Source: an uncultured Oscillospiraceae bacterium
GTDB lineage: Bacteria > Bacillota > Clostridia > Oscillospirales > Oscillospiraceae
DNA length: 23,916 bases
Assembly (NCBI GenBank): GCA_947630345.1
Contig: CANRHF010000006.1
Location: 1 to 23,916, forward strand
Direction: 5' to 3'
In this document: positions 14,241 to 23,218 of the stretch, piece by piece
How the letters are laid out: the number at the start of each line of letters is the position of its first letter
Numbering within the stretch: position 1 is the first letter of the stretch
Position numbers and translations under genes: made by a program
The notes under the pieces: generated by a model
Database searches by the model: none
Seen by the model: only the letters and a program-made list of their open reading frames with translations
Told to the model about the DNA's origin: nothing

Positions 14241-15267
14241 GGGACTCCTCCTTTCCGGCTAGGGCCCGAAGCCCCTGTTCCAGTTCGGCGGACAGATCGT
14301 TTTCGGCGGTGGCCTTAGCCTGGCGGATGGCGTTGCGGAAAGCCAGCGCGTCGGAGGAGCCGTGGGCCTTGATCACCGGCTTGCGGATGCCCAGCAGCGG
14401 CGTTCCGCCGATTTCCCGGTAGTCCAGCAGCTTGGTCAGGTCCCGAATGCCGGAGCGGCACAGCAGGGCCCCCAGCATGGTCAGGGGGTTTTTCTTGAAC
14501 ATCTTCTTTACTTGGCTGCCCATGAACATGGCGGTTCCTTCAATAGTCTTGAGCAGCACATTGCCGGAAAACCCGTCGCAGACGATCACATCCACCGCGC
14601 CTAAGGGCACATCCCGGGCCTCCACGTTTCCGACGAACCGAAAATAGCCCTTCTCCCCGGCGTCCTTCAGAAGCCCGTAGGCCTCCTTCTGCAAGGGGGT
14701 GCCCTTGCTATCCTCGGCGCCGATGTTCAGAAGCCCCACCCGGGGCTCCGGAACGCCCAAATATTTTTTCGCGTAGAGGGCCCCCACCAGGCCGAATTGG
14801 AGCAAGAATTCCGGGGTACACTCGGCGTTGGCGCCGGAGTCCAGGATCACGGTCTTGCCCCCGGCCTTGTTGGGCATGGCGGGGCCCAGAGCGGCCCGGC
14901 GGATGCCCTTCACCCGCTTGACCAGCAGCGTCGCCCCAGTGAGCAGCGCGCCGGTGCTTCCGGCGGAGACGAAGGCGTCTCCCTGGCCGTCGGAGAGCAT
15001 TTTCAGGCCCTGGATCATGGAGGAGTTTTTCCGCTTGTGCAGCACCGTGGCGGGGTCGTCGTGCATATCCACCACATCGTCGGCATTCGCTACCTCGATC
15101 CCCTCCGGCAGGTCCTGGATCCCGGCGGAGCGCATGGCCTCCAGGATCGCTTCCCCCCGGCCCACCAGCAAAATCTCCGCGCCAAGGTCCTTGGCGGCCT
15201 GAAAAGCACCCATCACGGGCGCCTGGGGGGCGTTGTCCCCGCCCATGGCATCGACAATGATCTTCAT
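14233..15267 (-). CDS. plsX: Phosphate acyltransferase PlsX
   Basis: Converts acyl-ACP to acyl-phosphate, which PlsY then uses to start phospholipid synthesis. It works at the cytoplasmic face of the membrane. The 344-aa protein begins with the family signature MKIIVDAMGGDNAP. Further signatures are VSAGSTGALL (about 99-108), ILDSGANAE (about 139-147) and VCDGFSGNVLLK (about 225-236). The ATG at 15265-15267 follows GAGGTG. It lies 29 bases after trmFO and overlaps rnc. The plsX-rnc pairing is common in Firmicutes, although acpP is missing between them. Confidence 0.96.
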   Translation of the reverse strand: MKIIVDAMGGDNAPQAPVMGAFQAAKDLGAEILLVGRGEAILEAMRSAGIQDLPEGIEVANADDVVDMHDDPATVLHKRKNSSMIQGLKMLSDGQGDAFVSAGSTGALLTGATLLVKRVKGIRRAALGPAMPNKAGGKTVILDSGANAECTPEFLLQFGLVGALYAKKYLGVPEPRVGLLNIGAEDSKGTPLQKEAYGLLKDAGEKGYFRFVGNVEARDVPLGAVDVIVCDGFSGNVLLKTIEGTAMFMGSQVKKMFKKNPLTMLGALLCRSGIRDLTKLLDYREIGGTPLLGIRKPVIKAHGSSDALAFRNAIRQAKATAENDLSAELEQGLRALAGKEESHG

Positions 15268-15296
15268 AGACGCACCTCTTTCTCAACAAAAATCTG

Positions 15297-16598
15297 TCAG
15301 ATCCCCTGGGCTGCCATCCGGTCGATGATTGCCAGGGAACGCTGGGAAATCGCCAGGTTTTTCTCTGATTTTTTCCGCACCCGGCGCTCCAGGGGGGCCA
15401 TAATGCCGAAATTGATATTCATGGGCTGGAACGCCTCGATCCTTGGATCGCTGATGTACAGCACCAGCGCGCCGACGGCCGTTTCCCGGGGAAACTCCGG
15501 CAGAGGCCGGCCCTGAAGCTGGGCCGCCATGGCCACGGCCGCCAGATATCCGGAGGCGGTGCTTTCCACATAGCCCTCCACCCCGGTCATCTGCCCGGCG
15601 AAGGCCACCAGCGGATCCCGCCGGTCCCGGTAGAACCGGTCCAGGAGCTTGGGGGACTGGAGGAAGGTGTTGCGGTGCATCACCCCGTAGCGCAGATACT
15701 CGGCATTTTTCAGCGCCGGGATCATGGAAAAGACCCGTTTTTGCTCCGGAAATTTCAAATGGGTCTGGAAGCCCACCAAATTGTACACGTCTCCGGCGGC
15801 GTTGTCCATCCGCAGCTGAAGCGCCGCGTAGGGCTCCTTCCCGGTTTTGGGATCCTTTAGGCCCACGGGTTTCATGGGTCCATACCGCAGGGTGTCCACC
15901 CCGCGCCGTGCCATGACCTCCACAGGCATACATCCCTCGAAAACCGCGCTGTCCTCGAATCCGTGGACGGGGGCCGCCTCCGCCTCCGCCAGGGCGTGGA
16001 CAAAGGCCAGGTACTCGTCTTTATCCAGGGGACAGTTTACATAATCAGCCGTTCCTCGGTCGTATCGGCTCTGCCGCCAGGCCCGCTCCATATCCACCGA
16101 GGCGGCGGAGATCAGGGGGGCGGCGGCGTCGAAGAAGTGCAGGTACTCTTCCCCAAAATAGTCCCCAATGGCCTGAGACAGCGCCTCGGAGGTCAGCGGC
16201 CCGGTGGCGATGATCACGGGCCCGGCGGGGACCTGGGTGATCTCCTCCGAGCGGAAGGTGATGTTGGGGTGCGCCAAGAGCTTTTTCGTCACCAGGGCGG
16301 AAAATCCGTTCCGATCCACCGCCAGGCAGCCGCCGGCCTCCACCTTGGTGGCCAGAGCGCATTCCATGATCAGACTCCCCAGGCGGCGGAGCTCTTCCTT
16401 CAGCAGGCCCACAGCGTTTTCCAGCCGGTCTCCCCGGAGGGAGTTGGAGCAGACCAGCTCGGCAAAATCCGGGCTATGATGGGCCGGGGTCATTTTTTGG
16501 GGCTTCATGTCGATGAGCTCCACCTGGATTCCCCGCTGGGCCAGCTGCCAGGCGGCCTCGGAGCCTGCCAGCCCGCCGCCGATCACCCGGACCGTCAT
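15297..16598 (-). CDS. trmFO: tRNA uracil-54 C5-methyltransferase TrmFO (folate- and FAD-dependent)
   Basis: Makes ribothymidine at position 54 of tRNA, using methylene-tetrahydrofolate and FADH2. The start is the ATG at 16596-16598, overlapping the topA stop (ATGA) with GGAGG upstream; a longer open frame upstream is only topA in another register. The protein is 433 aa. The FAD-binding motif GGGLAGSEAA starts at residue 7. The two conserved cysteines implicated in catalysis are visible: C50 in ELVCSNSLRGD and C223 in EGCMPVEVMA. C-terminal signatures include NINFGIM. Gene order dprA-topA-trmFO is the same as in Bacillus and many Firmicutes. Confidence 0.96.
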   Translation of the reverse strand: MTVRVIGGGLAGSEAAWQLAQRGIQVELIDMKPQKMTPAHHSPDFAELVCSNSLRGDRLENAVGLLKEELRRLGSLIMECALATKVEAGGCLAVDRNGFSALVTKKLLAHPNITFRSEEITQVPAGPVIIATGPLTSEALSQAIGDYFGEEYLHFFDAAAPLISAASVDMERAWRQSRYDRGTADYVNCPLDKDEYLAFVHALAEAEAAPVHGFEDSAVFEGCMPVEVMARRGVDTLRYGPMKPVGLKDPKTGKEPYAALQLRMDNAAGDVYNLVGFQTHLKFPEQKRVFSMIPALKNAEYLRYGVMHRNTFLQSPKLLDRFYRDRRDPLVAFAGQMTGVEGYVESTASGYLAAVAMAAQLQGRPLPEFPRETAVGALVLYISDPRIEAFQPMNINFGIMAPLERRVRKKSEKNLAISQRSLAIIDRMAAQGI

Positions 16599-18796
16599 GC
16601 CTTTTTCCTCCGGGCAGGGGCTTTTCCCTTGGCGCTCCGGCCCTTGGCTTTGGCCGACTCCTTTCCGGACTCCGTTCCGGCGGCGGACTTGCGGTAGTAG
16701 CCCCGCTTGTCCTCCGGCAGAAATTCCGGGCAGCTTTCGTTGACACAGAAGGGCTTCTGCCGGCCCCGGCCGGATTTTTTGAACAGGGTCTGGCCGCAGC
16801 TGGGGCAGTCCTGGGCCGTGGGCACGTCCCAGGTCATGAATCCACAGGCCGCGCCCCGCTCGCAGGCGTAGTAGGCGTAGCCCTTCTGGGACTTCCGCTT
16901 GAGGATTCCGGCCCCGCACTTGGGGCACCGGCCGGGCATCCGCTCCACTAGGGGCTTGGTATTTTTACATTCCGGATAGCCGGGGCAGGCGAGAAATTTG
17001 CCGAACCGGCCGGTTTTGATCACCATTTTCCGCCCGCACAGCTCGCAGACCTCGTCGGTCTCCTCGTCGGGCACCTTGAGGCGAACCCCTTCCAGGGCGG
17101 TCTCCGCGTCGGTCAGCTCCTGATGGAAGCCCTGGTAGAACTCGGCCAGCAGGTTTTTCCAGTCCCGCTTGCCCTCCTCTACCTCGTCGAGCTGCTGCTC
17201 CATGTTGGCGGTAAATTCCACGTCAATGATGTCTTGGAACCGATCCATCATCAGCCCCGTGACCACCTCGCCCAGGGGGGTGGGGGAGAGGCGCTTGTCC
17301 TGCTTCACCACATATTCCCGGTCCTCGATGACGGAAACGGTAGCGGCGTAGGTGGAGGGACGGCCCACCCCTTTTTCCTCCATGGCCTTGATCAGGGTAG
17401 CCTCGGTGTACCGGGCGGGCGGCTGGGTAAAGTGCTGTTCCTTTTCAATTTGGGAGGCCGTGGCGTGCTCCCCCTCGGCCAGATCCGGCAGGGGAGAGCC
17501 CACCGCCTCGCCCTCGTCGTCCCGGCCCTCCTCGTAGACGGTGAGGAAGCCTGGGAATTTCACGCTCTGATGGCTGGCCCGGAAAATGTGGCCCGCGCAG
17601 GAGGCGTCGATGGAGGTGGTGTCGTAAACGGCGTTGGCCATTTGGGTGGCCAGGAACCGGCTCCAGACCAGCTTGTAGAGCCGGTACTGATCGTAGGTCA
17701 GGGAGTGGCGAATGGCCTCCGGCTCCAGCTCCACATGGGTGGGGCGGATGGCCTCGTGGGCGTCCTGGGCGGTGGACTTGGTCTTGAATACATGGCGCTT
17801 GCCATAATAGTAGTTACGCCCATACCGGCTCTCGATAAAGTCCCGGGCGGCGTCCATCGCCTCGTCGGACAGGCGCAGGGAGTCGGTCCGCATATAGGTG
17901 ATCAGACCCAGGGTGCCCTGGCCCTCCACGTCCACGCCCTCGTAGAGCTGCTGGGCCAGCACCATGGTCTGCTTGGGGGTCATGTTCAGCTTCCGGGAGG
18001 CCTCCTGTTGCAAGGTGGAGGTGGTGAAGGGCGGGGCGGCGGTGCGCTTTTTCTCGGCCCGCCGGACCTTGTTGATGATAAACTCCTTGCCGGTGATGTC
18101 GTCGATCACGGATAGGACCTGTTCCTCGTTTTCCAGCTCCCGCTTTTTGTCCTCCCCGTGGTAGTGGGCCACGAAGGAGCCGGGCCTGCCCACCCGGTGG
18201 AGCGTCACGTCCAGCGACCAGTATTCCCGGCTCTGGAAGGCGCGGATCTCCTTTTCCCGGTCCACCACCAGCCGAGTGGCCACACTTTGGACCCGCCCGG
18301 CGGAGAGACCCCGGCGAATCTTTTTCCACAGCAGGGGGGAGAGCTGATAGCCCACGATCCGGTCCAGGATCCGCCGGGCCTGCTGGGCGTCCACCAGGGA
18401 GTAGTCGATGCCCCGGGGCGCCTGAATGGCCTCCCGCACCACCCGCTGGGTGATCTCATTGAAGGTGACCCGGCGGGTCCGGTCGTCGGGCAGGTCTAAT
18501 AGCTCCTTCAGGTGCCAGGAGATGGCTTCCCCCTCCCGGTCCGGGTCGGTTGCCAGATAGACCATGTTCGCCTGGGACGCGGCTTTTCGCAGATCCTCGA
18601 TGATGTTTTCCTTCCCCTCCAGGGGCAGATACTCCGGGGTGAACCCGTGCTCGATGTCCACCCCCAGGGTGCTTTTGGGCAGATCCCGGAGATGGCCCAT
18701 GCTGGCCTTGACGGTGTACTCCGGGCCCAGATATTTTCCAATGGTCTTCGCCTTGGAGGGCGATTCCACAATTACCAGATTCGCAGGTCTTGCCAT
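16595..18796 (-). CDS. topA: DNA topoisomerase I (type IA)
   Basis: Relaxes negative supercoils. The Toprim domain has E11 (IVESPSKAKTIG) and the DPDRE acidic cluster (84-88). The catalytic tyrosine is Y301 in LITYMRTDS. Three C-terminal zinc ribbons follow: CELCGRK...CPGYPEC, CPKCGAG...CERGAAC and CPSCGQT...CVNESC, at roughly 585-710. After them comes a short Lys/Ala/Arg-rich tail (ending KAKGRSAKGKAPARRKKA), a common DNA-contacting feature of Firmicute TopA. Length 733 aa is typical. The ATG at 18794-18796 has AGGAGG upstream, and it lies 30 bases after dprA. Confidence 0.97.
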   Translation of the reverse strand: MARPANLVIVESPSKAKTIGKYLGPEYTVKASMGHLRDLPKSTLGVDIEHGFTPEYLPLEGKENIIEDLRKAASQANMVYLATDPDREGEAISWHLKELLDLPDDRTRRVTFNEITQRVVREAIQAPRGIDYSLVDAQQARRILDRIVGYQLSPLLWKKIRRGLSAGRVQSVATRLVVDREKEIRAFQSREYWSLDVTLHRVGRPGSFVAHYHGEDKKRELENEEQVLSVIDDITGKEFIINKVRRAEKKRTAAPPFTTSTLQQEASRKLNMTPKQTMVLAQQLYEGVDVEGQGTLGLITYMRTDSLRLSDEAMDAARDFIESRYGRNYYYGKRHVFKTKSTAQDAHEAIRPTHVELEPEAIRHSLTYDQYRLYKLVWSRFLATQMANAVYDTTSIDASCAGHIFRASHQSVKFPGFLTVYEEGRDDEGEAVGSPLPDLAEGEHATASQIEKEQHFTQPPARYTEATLIKAMEEKGVGRPSTYAATVSVIEDREYVVKQDKRLSPTPLGEVVTGLMMDRFQDIIDVEFTANMEQQLDEVEEGKRDWKNLLAEFYQGFHQELTDAETALEGVRLKVPDEETDEVCELCGRKMVIKTGRFGKFLACPGYPECKNTKPLVERMPGRCPKCGAGILKRKSQKGYAYYACERGAACGFMTWDVPTAQDCPSCGQTLFKKSGRGRQKPFCVNESCPEFLPEDKRGYYRKSAAGTESGKESAKAKGRSAKGKAPARRKKA

Positions 18797-18826
18797 GATA
18801 TCCTCCTGAGTTCCTTCGTTCTGGGG

Positions 18827-20038
18827 TTAGCAGGGGGCCACCCGGGGACCGGGGAGCCGGCGGACACGCTTTTTGATCTCCAGGGTGATCAGCGCGGCCT
18901 GAACGGTCCCGGCGGGGAGCCCGGCGGCGGCGATAAGCTCGTCCACCGGCATCTCGCCTCGCACCAGGGCCAATACCTTCGCTTCCGTCTCGGTCAGAGG
19001 CGGCAGGGAGGGCGTGATTTCACTATACGGCGGAGAAACTTTCTTGTCAATGGATTTTTTGTCGTTTTTCTCCTGGATATTCAGAGATTTTTTCGGGAGC
19101 TGCGGCTCCTGAGCCACCCGCAGGGCGGCAGGGACCTCCGAGATCAGAGACGCCGGCCTGTTCGGTCTCAAATGGGGGAACTGGGCCTCGTATTCGCTGA
19201 TCACGTCCTCCCCGCAGGTGACGGCGATAGCCCCCTCCCGCAGCAGGGCGTTGGAGCCGGCGCAGCTCTCCACATCCACATTTCCCGGCACCACGAACAC
19301 GTCCCGGCCCTGGTCGGCGGCCAGCCGGGCGGTGATCAGCGCGCCGCTTTTTGCCGGCGCTTCCACCACCAGCACTCCGTGGCACAGTCCGCTGAGGACC
19401 CGGTTTCGCCGGGGGAAGTGCCACCGCTCCGGTGGAGAACCCGGCGGAAATTCACTGAGCAGGCACCCCCGCTCCGCGACCTCTTGGAAAAGCGCCCGGT
19501 TCTGCCTGGGGTAGACCCGGTCCGCGCCGGTGCCCAGTACGCCCACTACCGTGCCGCCGGCAGTCAGCGCGCCCTCCGCCGCCATGCCGTCCACGCCCTG
19601 GGCCATACCGCTGACCACGATACCGCCCTGAGAGGCCACCTGGTAGCCCATCCGCTTGGCGGTGCCCAGACCGTAGAGGGAGGCGGACCGGGTGCCCACA
19701 ATAGCCACCGTGGGCGCGGCGTCCCAGTCAGGAAGCGTCCCCCGGTAGTACAGCACCATGGGCGGATCGGGGATATTTTTCAGCCTTGCCGGGTATGCCC
19801 CGTCCTGGAATGTCAACAGGGACAGCCCCTTTTTTGAACACTGCTCCAGAATTTTACCGGCCTCGTCCAAATCCTTCCGGGCCAGGGCCCGGCGGGTCTC
19901 CTCCGGCAGCTTGGGCGGCAGGTCCCGCTCCCCGGCGCTGAATAGAGCCTCGGGATCGCCGAAGCGTTCCAGCAGCGCCATCCGGCCTCTGTCCGAGACC
20001 CCGGGAAGCTGGGAAAACCATATCCAGTGGAGCAGCAT
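18827..20038 (-). CDS. dprA: DNA-processing protein DprA (Smf)
   Basis: Binds incoming single-stranded DNA during natural transformation and loads RecA. The N-terminal region (about 1-70) is a helical SAM-like domain. The Rossmann-like DprA core runs from about 75 to 290, with VAIVGTRSAS, SGMAQGVDGMAAEGAL, the YPRQN motif and GALITARLAADQGRDVFVVPG. A lysine-rich linker follows (PKKSLNIQEKNDKKSIDKK, about 307-325). The C-terminal winged-helix domain (about 340-403) is of the DprA_WH type. The ATG at 20036-20038 has a GAGGG site upstream. Presence of dprA alone does not show competence. Confidence 0.95.
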   Translation of the reverse strand: MLLHWIWFSQLPGVSDRGRMALLERFGDPEALFSAGERDLPPKLPEETRRALARKDLDEAGKILEQCSKKGLSLLTFQDGAYPARLKNIPDPPMVLYYRGTLPDWDAAPTVAIVGTRSASLYGLGTAKRMGYQVASQGGIVVSGMAQGVDGMAAEGALTAGGTVVGVLGTGADRVYPRQNRALFQEVAERGCLLSEFPPGSPPERWHFPRRNRVLSGLCHGVLVVEAPAKSGALITARLAADQGRDVFVVPGNVDVESCAGSNALLREGAIAVTCGEDVISEYEAQFPHLRPNRPASLISEVPAALRVAQEPQLPKKSLNIQEKNDKKSIDKKVSPPYSEITPSLPPLTETEAKVLALVRGEMPVDELIAAAGLPAGTVQAALITLEIKKRVRRLPGPRVAPC

Positions 20039-20056
20039 GCCGTTTCCCTCGTTTCT

Positions 20057-20806
20057 CTATCTTTGGACCATCTGCCAGGCGATAATGGCCGCGGCAGCGG
20101 CGGCGTTCAGGGATTCACAGTTTGGCTGCATGGGGATGACCAGCAGCCGGTCGGCCTGACGGATCAGCTCCGGCCGGACGCCCCGGCCCTCGCTGCCGAT
20201 GACCACCGCCATCTGCCCCAGGGGGGCCTGGCGGATATCCTGGGCATCGACGCCCAGAGCGGTGACTCCCAGGGGAATCCCCGCCGCCCGGCAGGCGTCC
20301 CGGGCCTGGTCCCAGCCGCAGATCACAGGCGGCCTGCGGAACACCGCCCCCATGCTGGCCCGGACAGTCTTGGGCCCGTAGGGGTCCGCGCAGCCCTCCA
20401 GCAGGGCGACCTCCACCTGGAAAGCGTCCGCCGTCCGTAAAATGGTGCCCAGATTTCCCGGGTCCTGGATCCTGTCCAGCAGCAGCATCCCCGGCTTGGG
20501 GACGAAGGGCGGATTATCCGGCCTCCGGCACAGAAACACCGCCCCCTGGGGACTTTCCTGCCCGGAGAGGGAGGCAAAGATCTCCCCGCTAACCCGTAGC
20601 ACCGGAATTTCCGGGGAAAGCGCCGCTTCCACACCCTCCGCCAGGACGGCCAGCTCTACCTGCCCCCAGCGGGCCGCTTCTTCTAGAAGCTTGGTGCCCT
20701 CCCCGGCGAACAGACCGGCTTCCTCCCGCTCCCGGCGGGAGGACAGCAGACGGCGTACCCGCTGCAACGTGGGATTTTTCCGGGAGGTGATCCGGGTCTC
20801 GCTCAC
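20057..20806 (-). CDS. SpoU/TrmH-family RNA 2'-O-methyltransferase
   Basis: SAM-dependent methyltransferase of the SPOUT fold; the target is probably rRNA (RlmB-like), but the exact nucleotide cannot be read from sequence. The N-terminal substrate-binding domain has SRKNPTLQRVRRLLSS (about 8-23). The three SPOUT motifs are present: LDRIQDPGNLGTILRTADA (motif 1), VVIGSEGRGV (motif 2) and IPMQPNCESLNAAAAAAII (motif 3). The start codon is GTG at 20804-20806, overlapping the trkA stop as GTGA; only a weak GCAGG-like site lies upstream, so translational coupling is likely. Length 249 aa is typical. Confidence 0.9.
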   Translation of the reverse strand: MSETRITSRKNPTLQRVRRLLSSRREREEAGLFAGEGTKLLEEAARWGQVELAVLAEGVEAALSPEIPVLRVSGEIFASLSGQESPQGAVFLCRRPDNPPFVPKPGMLLLDRIQDPGNLGTILRTADAFQVEVALLEGCADPYGPKTVRASMGAVFRRPPVICGWDQARDACRAAGIPLGVTALGVDAQDIRQAPLGQMAVVIGSEGRGVRPELIRQADRLLVIPMQPNCESLNAAAAAAIIAWQMVQR

Positions 20807-21450
20807 AGGGCCTGCACCGCCTTGAGGGCCTTGGTGTCCCCCAGGGCCACCATCACGTCCTCCTTTTCCAGGGTAAAATCCGCCCCAGGGGCCACGTTGA
20901 TGCTCCCATCTCGCTTTACTGCGATGATATTCAGCCGCAGCTTGGCCCGGACGTTTAGCTCCTTCAGGCTCTTGCCCTGCCAGACCCGGGGGGCGGGAAT
21001 TTCAATGATGCCATAGTCCGGGCTCAGCTCGATGTAATCCAGCACGTTGTGGCTGGAAAGGCTCCGGGCCAGCCGGTTGGCGCCCTCCTGCTCGGGGATC
21101 AGCACCTGGTCGGCCCCCAGCTTTTGCAGCACCTGGCGGTGGGTCTCGTCGTAGGCCTTGCACACCAGATAGGGGACGCCCAGTTCCTTGAGATTCATCG
21201 TCGCCAGTACCGAATCGGCCAGGCTGTCGCCAATGGCGACGATGGCGCAGTCAAATTGCCCCACCCCCAGGGCCTGGAGCACCTCCTTGTCCCGGGCGTC
21301 GCCCACCACGGCCTGGGTGACCTCGTTGCTCAGATGCTGCACCAGATCGGCCTCCCGGTCCATGGCCAACACCTCGCAGCCCAGTTCGCATAGCTTTTTC
21401 GCGGCCTCGGCGCCGAACCGGCCCAAGCCCACCACAATAAAGGAACGCAT
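20803..21450 (-). CDS. trkA: Potassium uptake regulatory subunit TrkA/KtrA (RCK domain)
   Basis: Cytoplasmic ring-forming gating subunit for the TrkH channel. Start is ATG 21448-21450 with AGGAGAG upstream, giving 215 aa; the longer open frame upstream overlaps trkH in another register. RCK_N (about 1-125) begins MRSFIVVGLGRFG with the nucleotide-binding GxGxxG, and has an acidic residue at the end of the second strand (MDREADLV). RCK_C (about 130-215) follows with GIIEIPAPRVWQGKSLKEL. A single RCK unit of about 215 aa is the KtrA type, not the duplicated E. coli TrkA. It starts 11 bases after trkH. Confidence 0.93.
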   Translation of the reverse strand: MRSFIVVGLGRFGAEAAKKLCELGCEVLAMDREADLVQHLSNEVTQAVVGDARDKEVLQALGVGQFDCAIVAIGDSLADSVLATMNLKELGVPYLVCKAYDETHRQVLQKLGADQVLIPEQEGANRLARSLSSHNVLDYIELSPDYGIIEIPAPRVWQGKSLKELNVRAKLRLNIIAVKRDGSINVAPGADFTLEKEDVMVALGDTKALKAVQAL

Positions 21451-21461
21451 TGTCTTCTCTC

Positions 21462-22829
21462 CTATCCGATCAGCAGATTGGTCTGGGCGTACCGGAAGCG
21501 GGACTCCGCCCGATTGCCCATCAGGAAGCCCAGGCTCAGGGTCAGCACCCCCACCCGGCCGAAGTACATATACAAAATGATTAGGCACTGGCACCAGCCG
21601 TCCAGATGGGGTGTGCCGCCGGCGGTGAGTCCCACCGTGGCCAGGGCGGACACGGCCTCGTAGGCGGCGTCGGTGAGGGAGAAGCCGGAACCGGCGCTGA
21701 TGAAGATTGCGCCCACCATGGCCAGGGCCAGCATCAGGCAGGCCAGGGTGGTGGCGTCCATCACCTTGCCCTCGGGGACGGTGCGGCGGAACACGCACAC
21801 CGTGTCCCTGCCCCGGGCCCTAGACCAGACGAAGAGTACCAGCACCGCCGCGGTGACCACCTTCATGCCGCCGGCAGTGGAGCCGGAGGCCCCGCCGATG
21901 AGCATCAACACCATGCTCACCGCCTTTCCAGCGTCGGTAAGACGCCCCTGGTCGATTGAGGCGAACCCGGCGGTGCGGGTGGTGACGCTCTGGAAAAAGC
22001 CGTTGAGGATTTTCTGCCAGACGGGCATGGGCCCCAGGGTGGCGGGGTTGTTCCACTCCAGCAGGCATATGGCCGCCGCGCCGAATAGCACCAGCGCCAG
22101 GGAGATCAGCAGCACCAGCTTGGTGTAGACGCTGAACTTGCGGAAGGAGTGGACCGTGACCACCTCCTGGCAGACGAAGAAGCCAAGCCCGCCGATGACG
22201 ATCAGCGCCATCAGCACGGTGCATACCACCCAGTCGCCGTTGAAGGAGATCATCCCCGCCCCCTCCGGCAGGACCTGGCCGAAGATGTCGAAACCGGCGT
22301 TGCAGAAGGCGGAAACCGCGTGGAACACGCCCCACCAGGCGGCCTGCCGCCATCCAAACTGGGGCAGGAACCGGAAAAACAGAATCAGCGCCCCCGCCCC
22401 CTGGACGGTCAGGCTGCTCCACAGCACCCACTGCTGCAAATGGACGATCCCGGACATTTCGTCCATGCTCAGGGCCTGGGCCATCAGCATCCGCTGCCGC
22501 AGGCCCACCCGCCGGCGCAGAAGGAACACCACCAGGGAGGCGGCGGACATGAAGCCCAACCCGCCGATCTCGATCAGTCCCAGAATGACCCCCTGGCCGA
22601 AAAGAGACCACTGGATGCCGGTGTCGAACAGCACCAGCCCGGTGACGCAGGTAGCGGAGGTGGAGGTAAACAGCGCACTTAAAAATCCGCAGCTCTTTCC
22701 CCCGGCGGAGGCGGCGGGCAGGGCCAGCAGCGCCGCGCCCAGAAGGATCAGCGCCAAAAAGGCCAGCGCGATCAGCTGGGTCGGCGCCAGCCGAGTGCGC
22801 CGCCGGGGGTAGGAAAACAGACCGGCCAT
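21462..22829 (-). CDS. trkH: Potassium uptake channel subunit TrkH/KtrB
   Basis: Integral membrane ion-conducting subunit of a Trk/Ktr system, 455 aa. The four pore-loop repeats are visible: TSATCVTGL (57-65), AVSAFCNAGF (171-180), SVTTRTAGF (281-289) and SALATVGLTAG (394-404), each with the selectivity-filter glycine. Around them run the paired hydrophobic segments of the M1-P-M2 repeats. An intramembrane Gly/Ser-rich loop GGASGSTAGG (312-321), used for gating in this family, is present. The ATG at 22827-22829 has AAAGGAGGG upstream. It is the first gene of the operon, about 80 bases from the promoter. Confidence 0.95.
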   Translation of the reverse strand: MAGLFSYPRRRTRLAPTQLIALAFLALILLGAALLALPAASAGGKSCGFLSALFTSTSATCVTGLVLFDTGIQWSLFGQGVILGLIEIGGLGFMSAASLVVFLLRRRVGLRQRMLMAQALSMDEMSGIVHLQQWVLWSSLTVQGAGALILFFRFLPQFGWRQAAWWGVFHAVSAFCNAGFDIFGQVLPEGAGMISFNGDWVVCTVLMALIVIGGLGFFVCQEVVTVHSFRKFSVYTKLVLLISLALVLFGAAAICLLEWNNPATLGPMPVWQKILNGFFQSVTTRTAGFASIDQGRLTDAGKAVSMVLMLIGGASGSTAGGMKVVTAAVLVLFVWSRARGRDTVCVFRRTVPEGKVMDATTLACLMLALAMVGAIFISAGSGFSLTDAAYEAVSALATVGLTAGGTPHLDGWCQCLIILYMYFGRVGVLTLSLGFLMGNRAESRFRYAQTNLLIG

Positions 22830-22908
22830 AGGCCCTCCTTTCCGGGGAAACGGCGTGAAAGTCCGTTTTCTCTGGATAAACTTACCAAAAAGGCATAACT
22901 AACTTCTT

Positions 22909-22936
22909 ATTATACCAGCTTTCCCCGGTATTTCAA
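22909..22936 (-). promoter_or_regulatory. Promoter of the trkH-to-glf operon
   Basis: On the minus strand a perfect TATAAT lies at 22909-22914 and TTGAAA at 22931-22936, with a 16-base spacer. It sits about 80 bases before the trkH start, and I find no other good promoter within the nine-gene run. Confidence 0.8.
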
Positions 22937-23104
22937 GGGGCTAGCGCCAAAATTTCCCGATTGCGTGAAAAGCGTGGCGCGGGGCGGCAGCCGTTTCGCC
23001 CTTTTCCGGCCCGGCGATACCGGCGAACGCCCCTTTTCAAGGATTTCCCCCAAAATTCCGTACGGTCCGGCAGGATGGTGCCGAAATCCCCCGAAAAATA
23101 ATGG

Positions 23105-23133
23105 TGTACATTTGGAAAAACCTGTGCTATAAT
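23105..23133 (+). promoter_or_regulatory. Promoter of the rnj gene
   Basis: A perfect TATAAT at 23128-23133 is preceded by TGC (extended -10, from 23125) and, 17 bases upstream, by TGTACA (23105-23110) as a weaker -35. It is 85 bases before the TTG start of RNase J. Confidence 0.78.
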
Positions 23134-23218
23134 AGCTTCCGGCCTGAGGGCCATTGATCAGATGTTTTTTCCCCACGGGGAAACGCAATAAACCCTATAT
23201 TTTGAAAGGAGTATTTTT

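Larger units (their letters stand above)
22830..23218 (+). other. Divergent intergenic region between trkH and rnj (389 bases)
   Basis: The region carries two back-to-back promoters, one on each strand (22909-22936 minus, 23105-23133 plus), with about 170 GC-rich bases between them in which I see no gene, tRNA or recognisable riboswitch. The trkH leader is about 70 bases, too short for a full c-di-AMP riboswitch, and contains a 6-bp hairpin (22848-22853 with 22863-22868) just upstream of the ribosome site. The rnj leader contains two short hairpins: GGCC-TGAG-GGCC at about 23141-23152 and TTTCCCC-AC-GGGGAAA at about 23168-23183. Whether any of these regulate is unknown. Confidence 0.6.

Noticed and set aside
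22830..22908. c-di-AMP (ydaO-type) riboswitch before the K+ uptake genes
   Set aside because: The leader is only about 70 bases and shows just one short hairpin, too little for that riboswitch.
22910..23188. A 92-codon minus frame upstream of trkH
   Set aside because: It covers the promoter region of both divergent units, has no ribosome site or recognisable domain and overlaps the rnj promoter.
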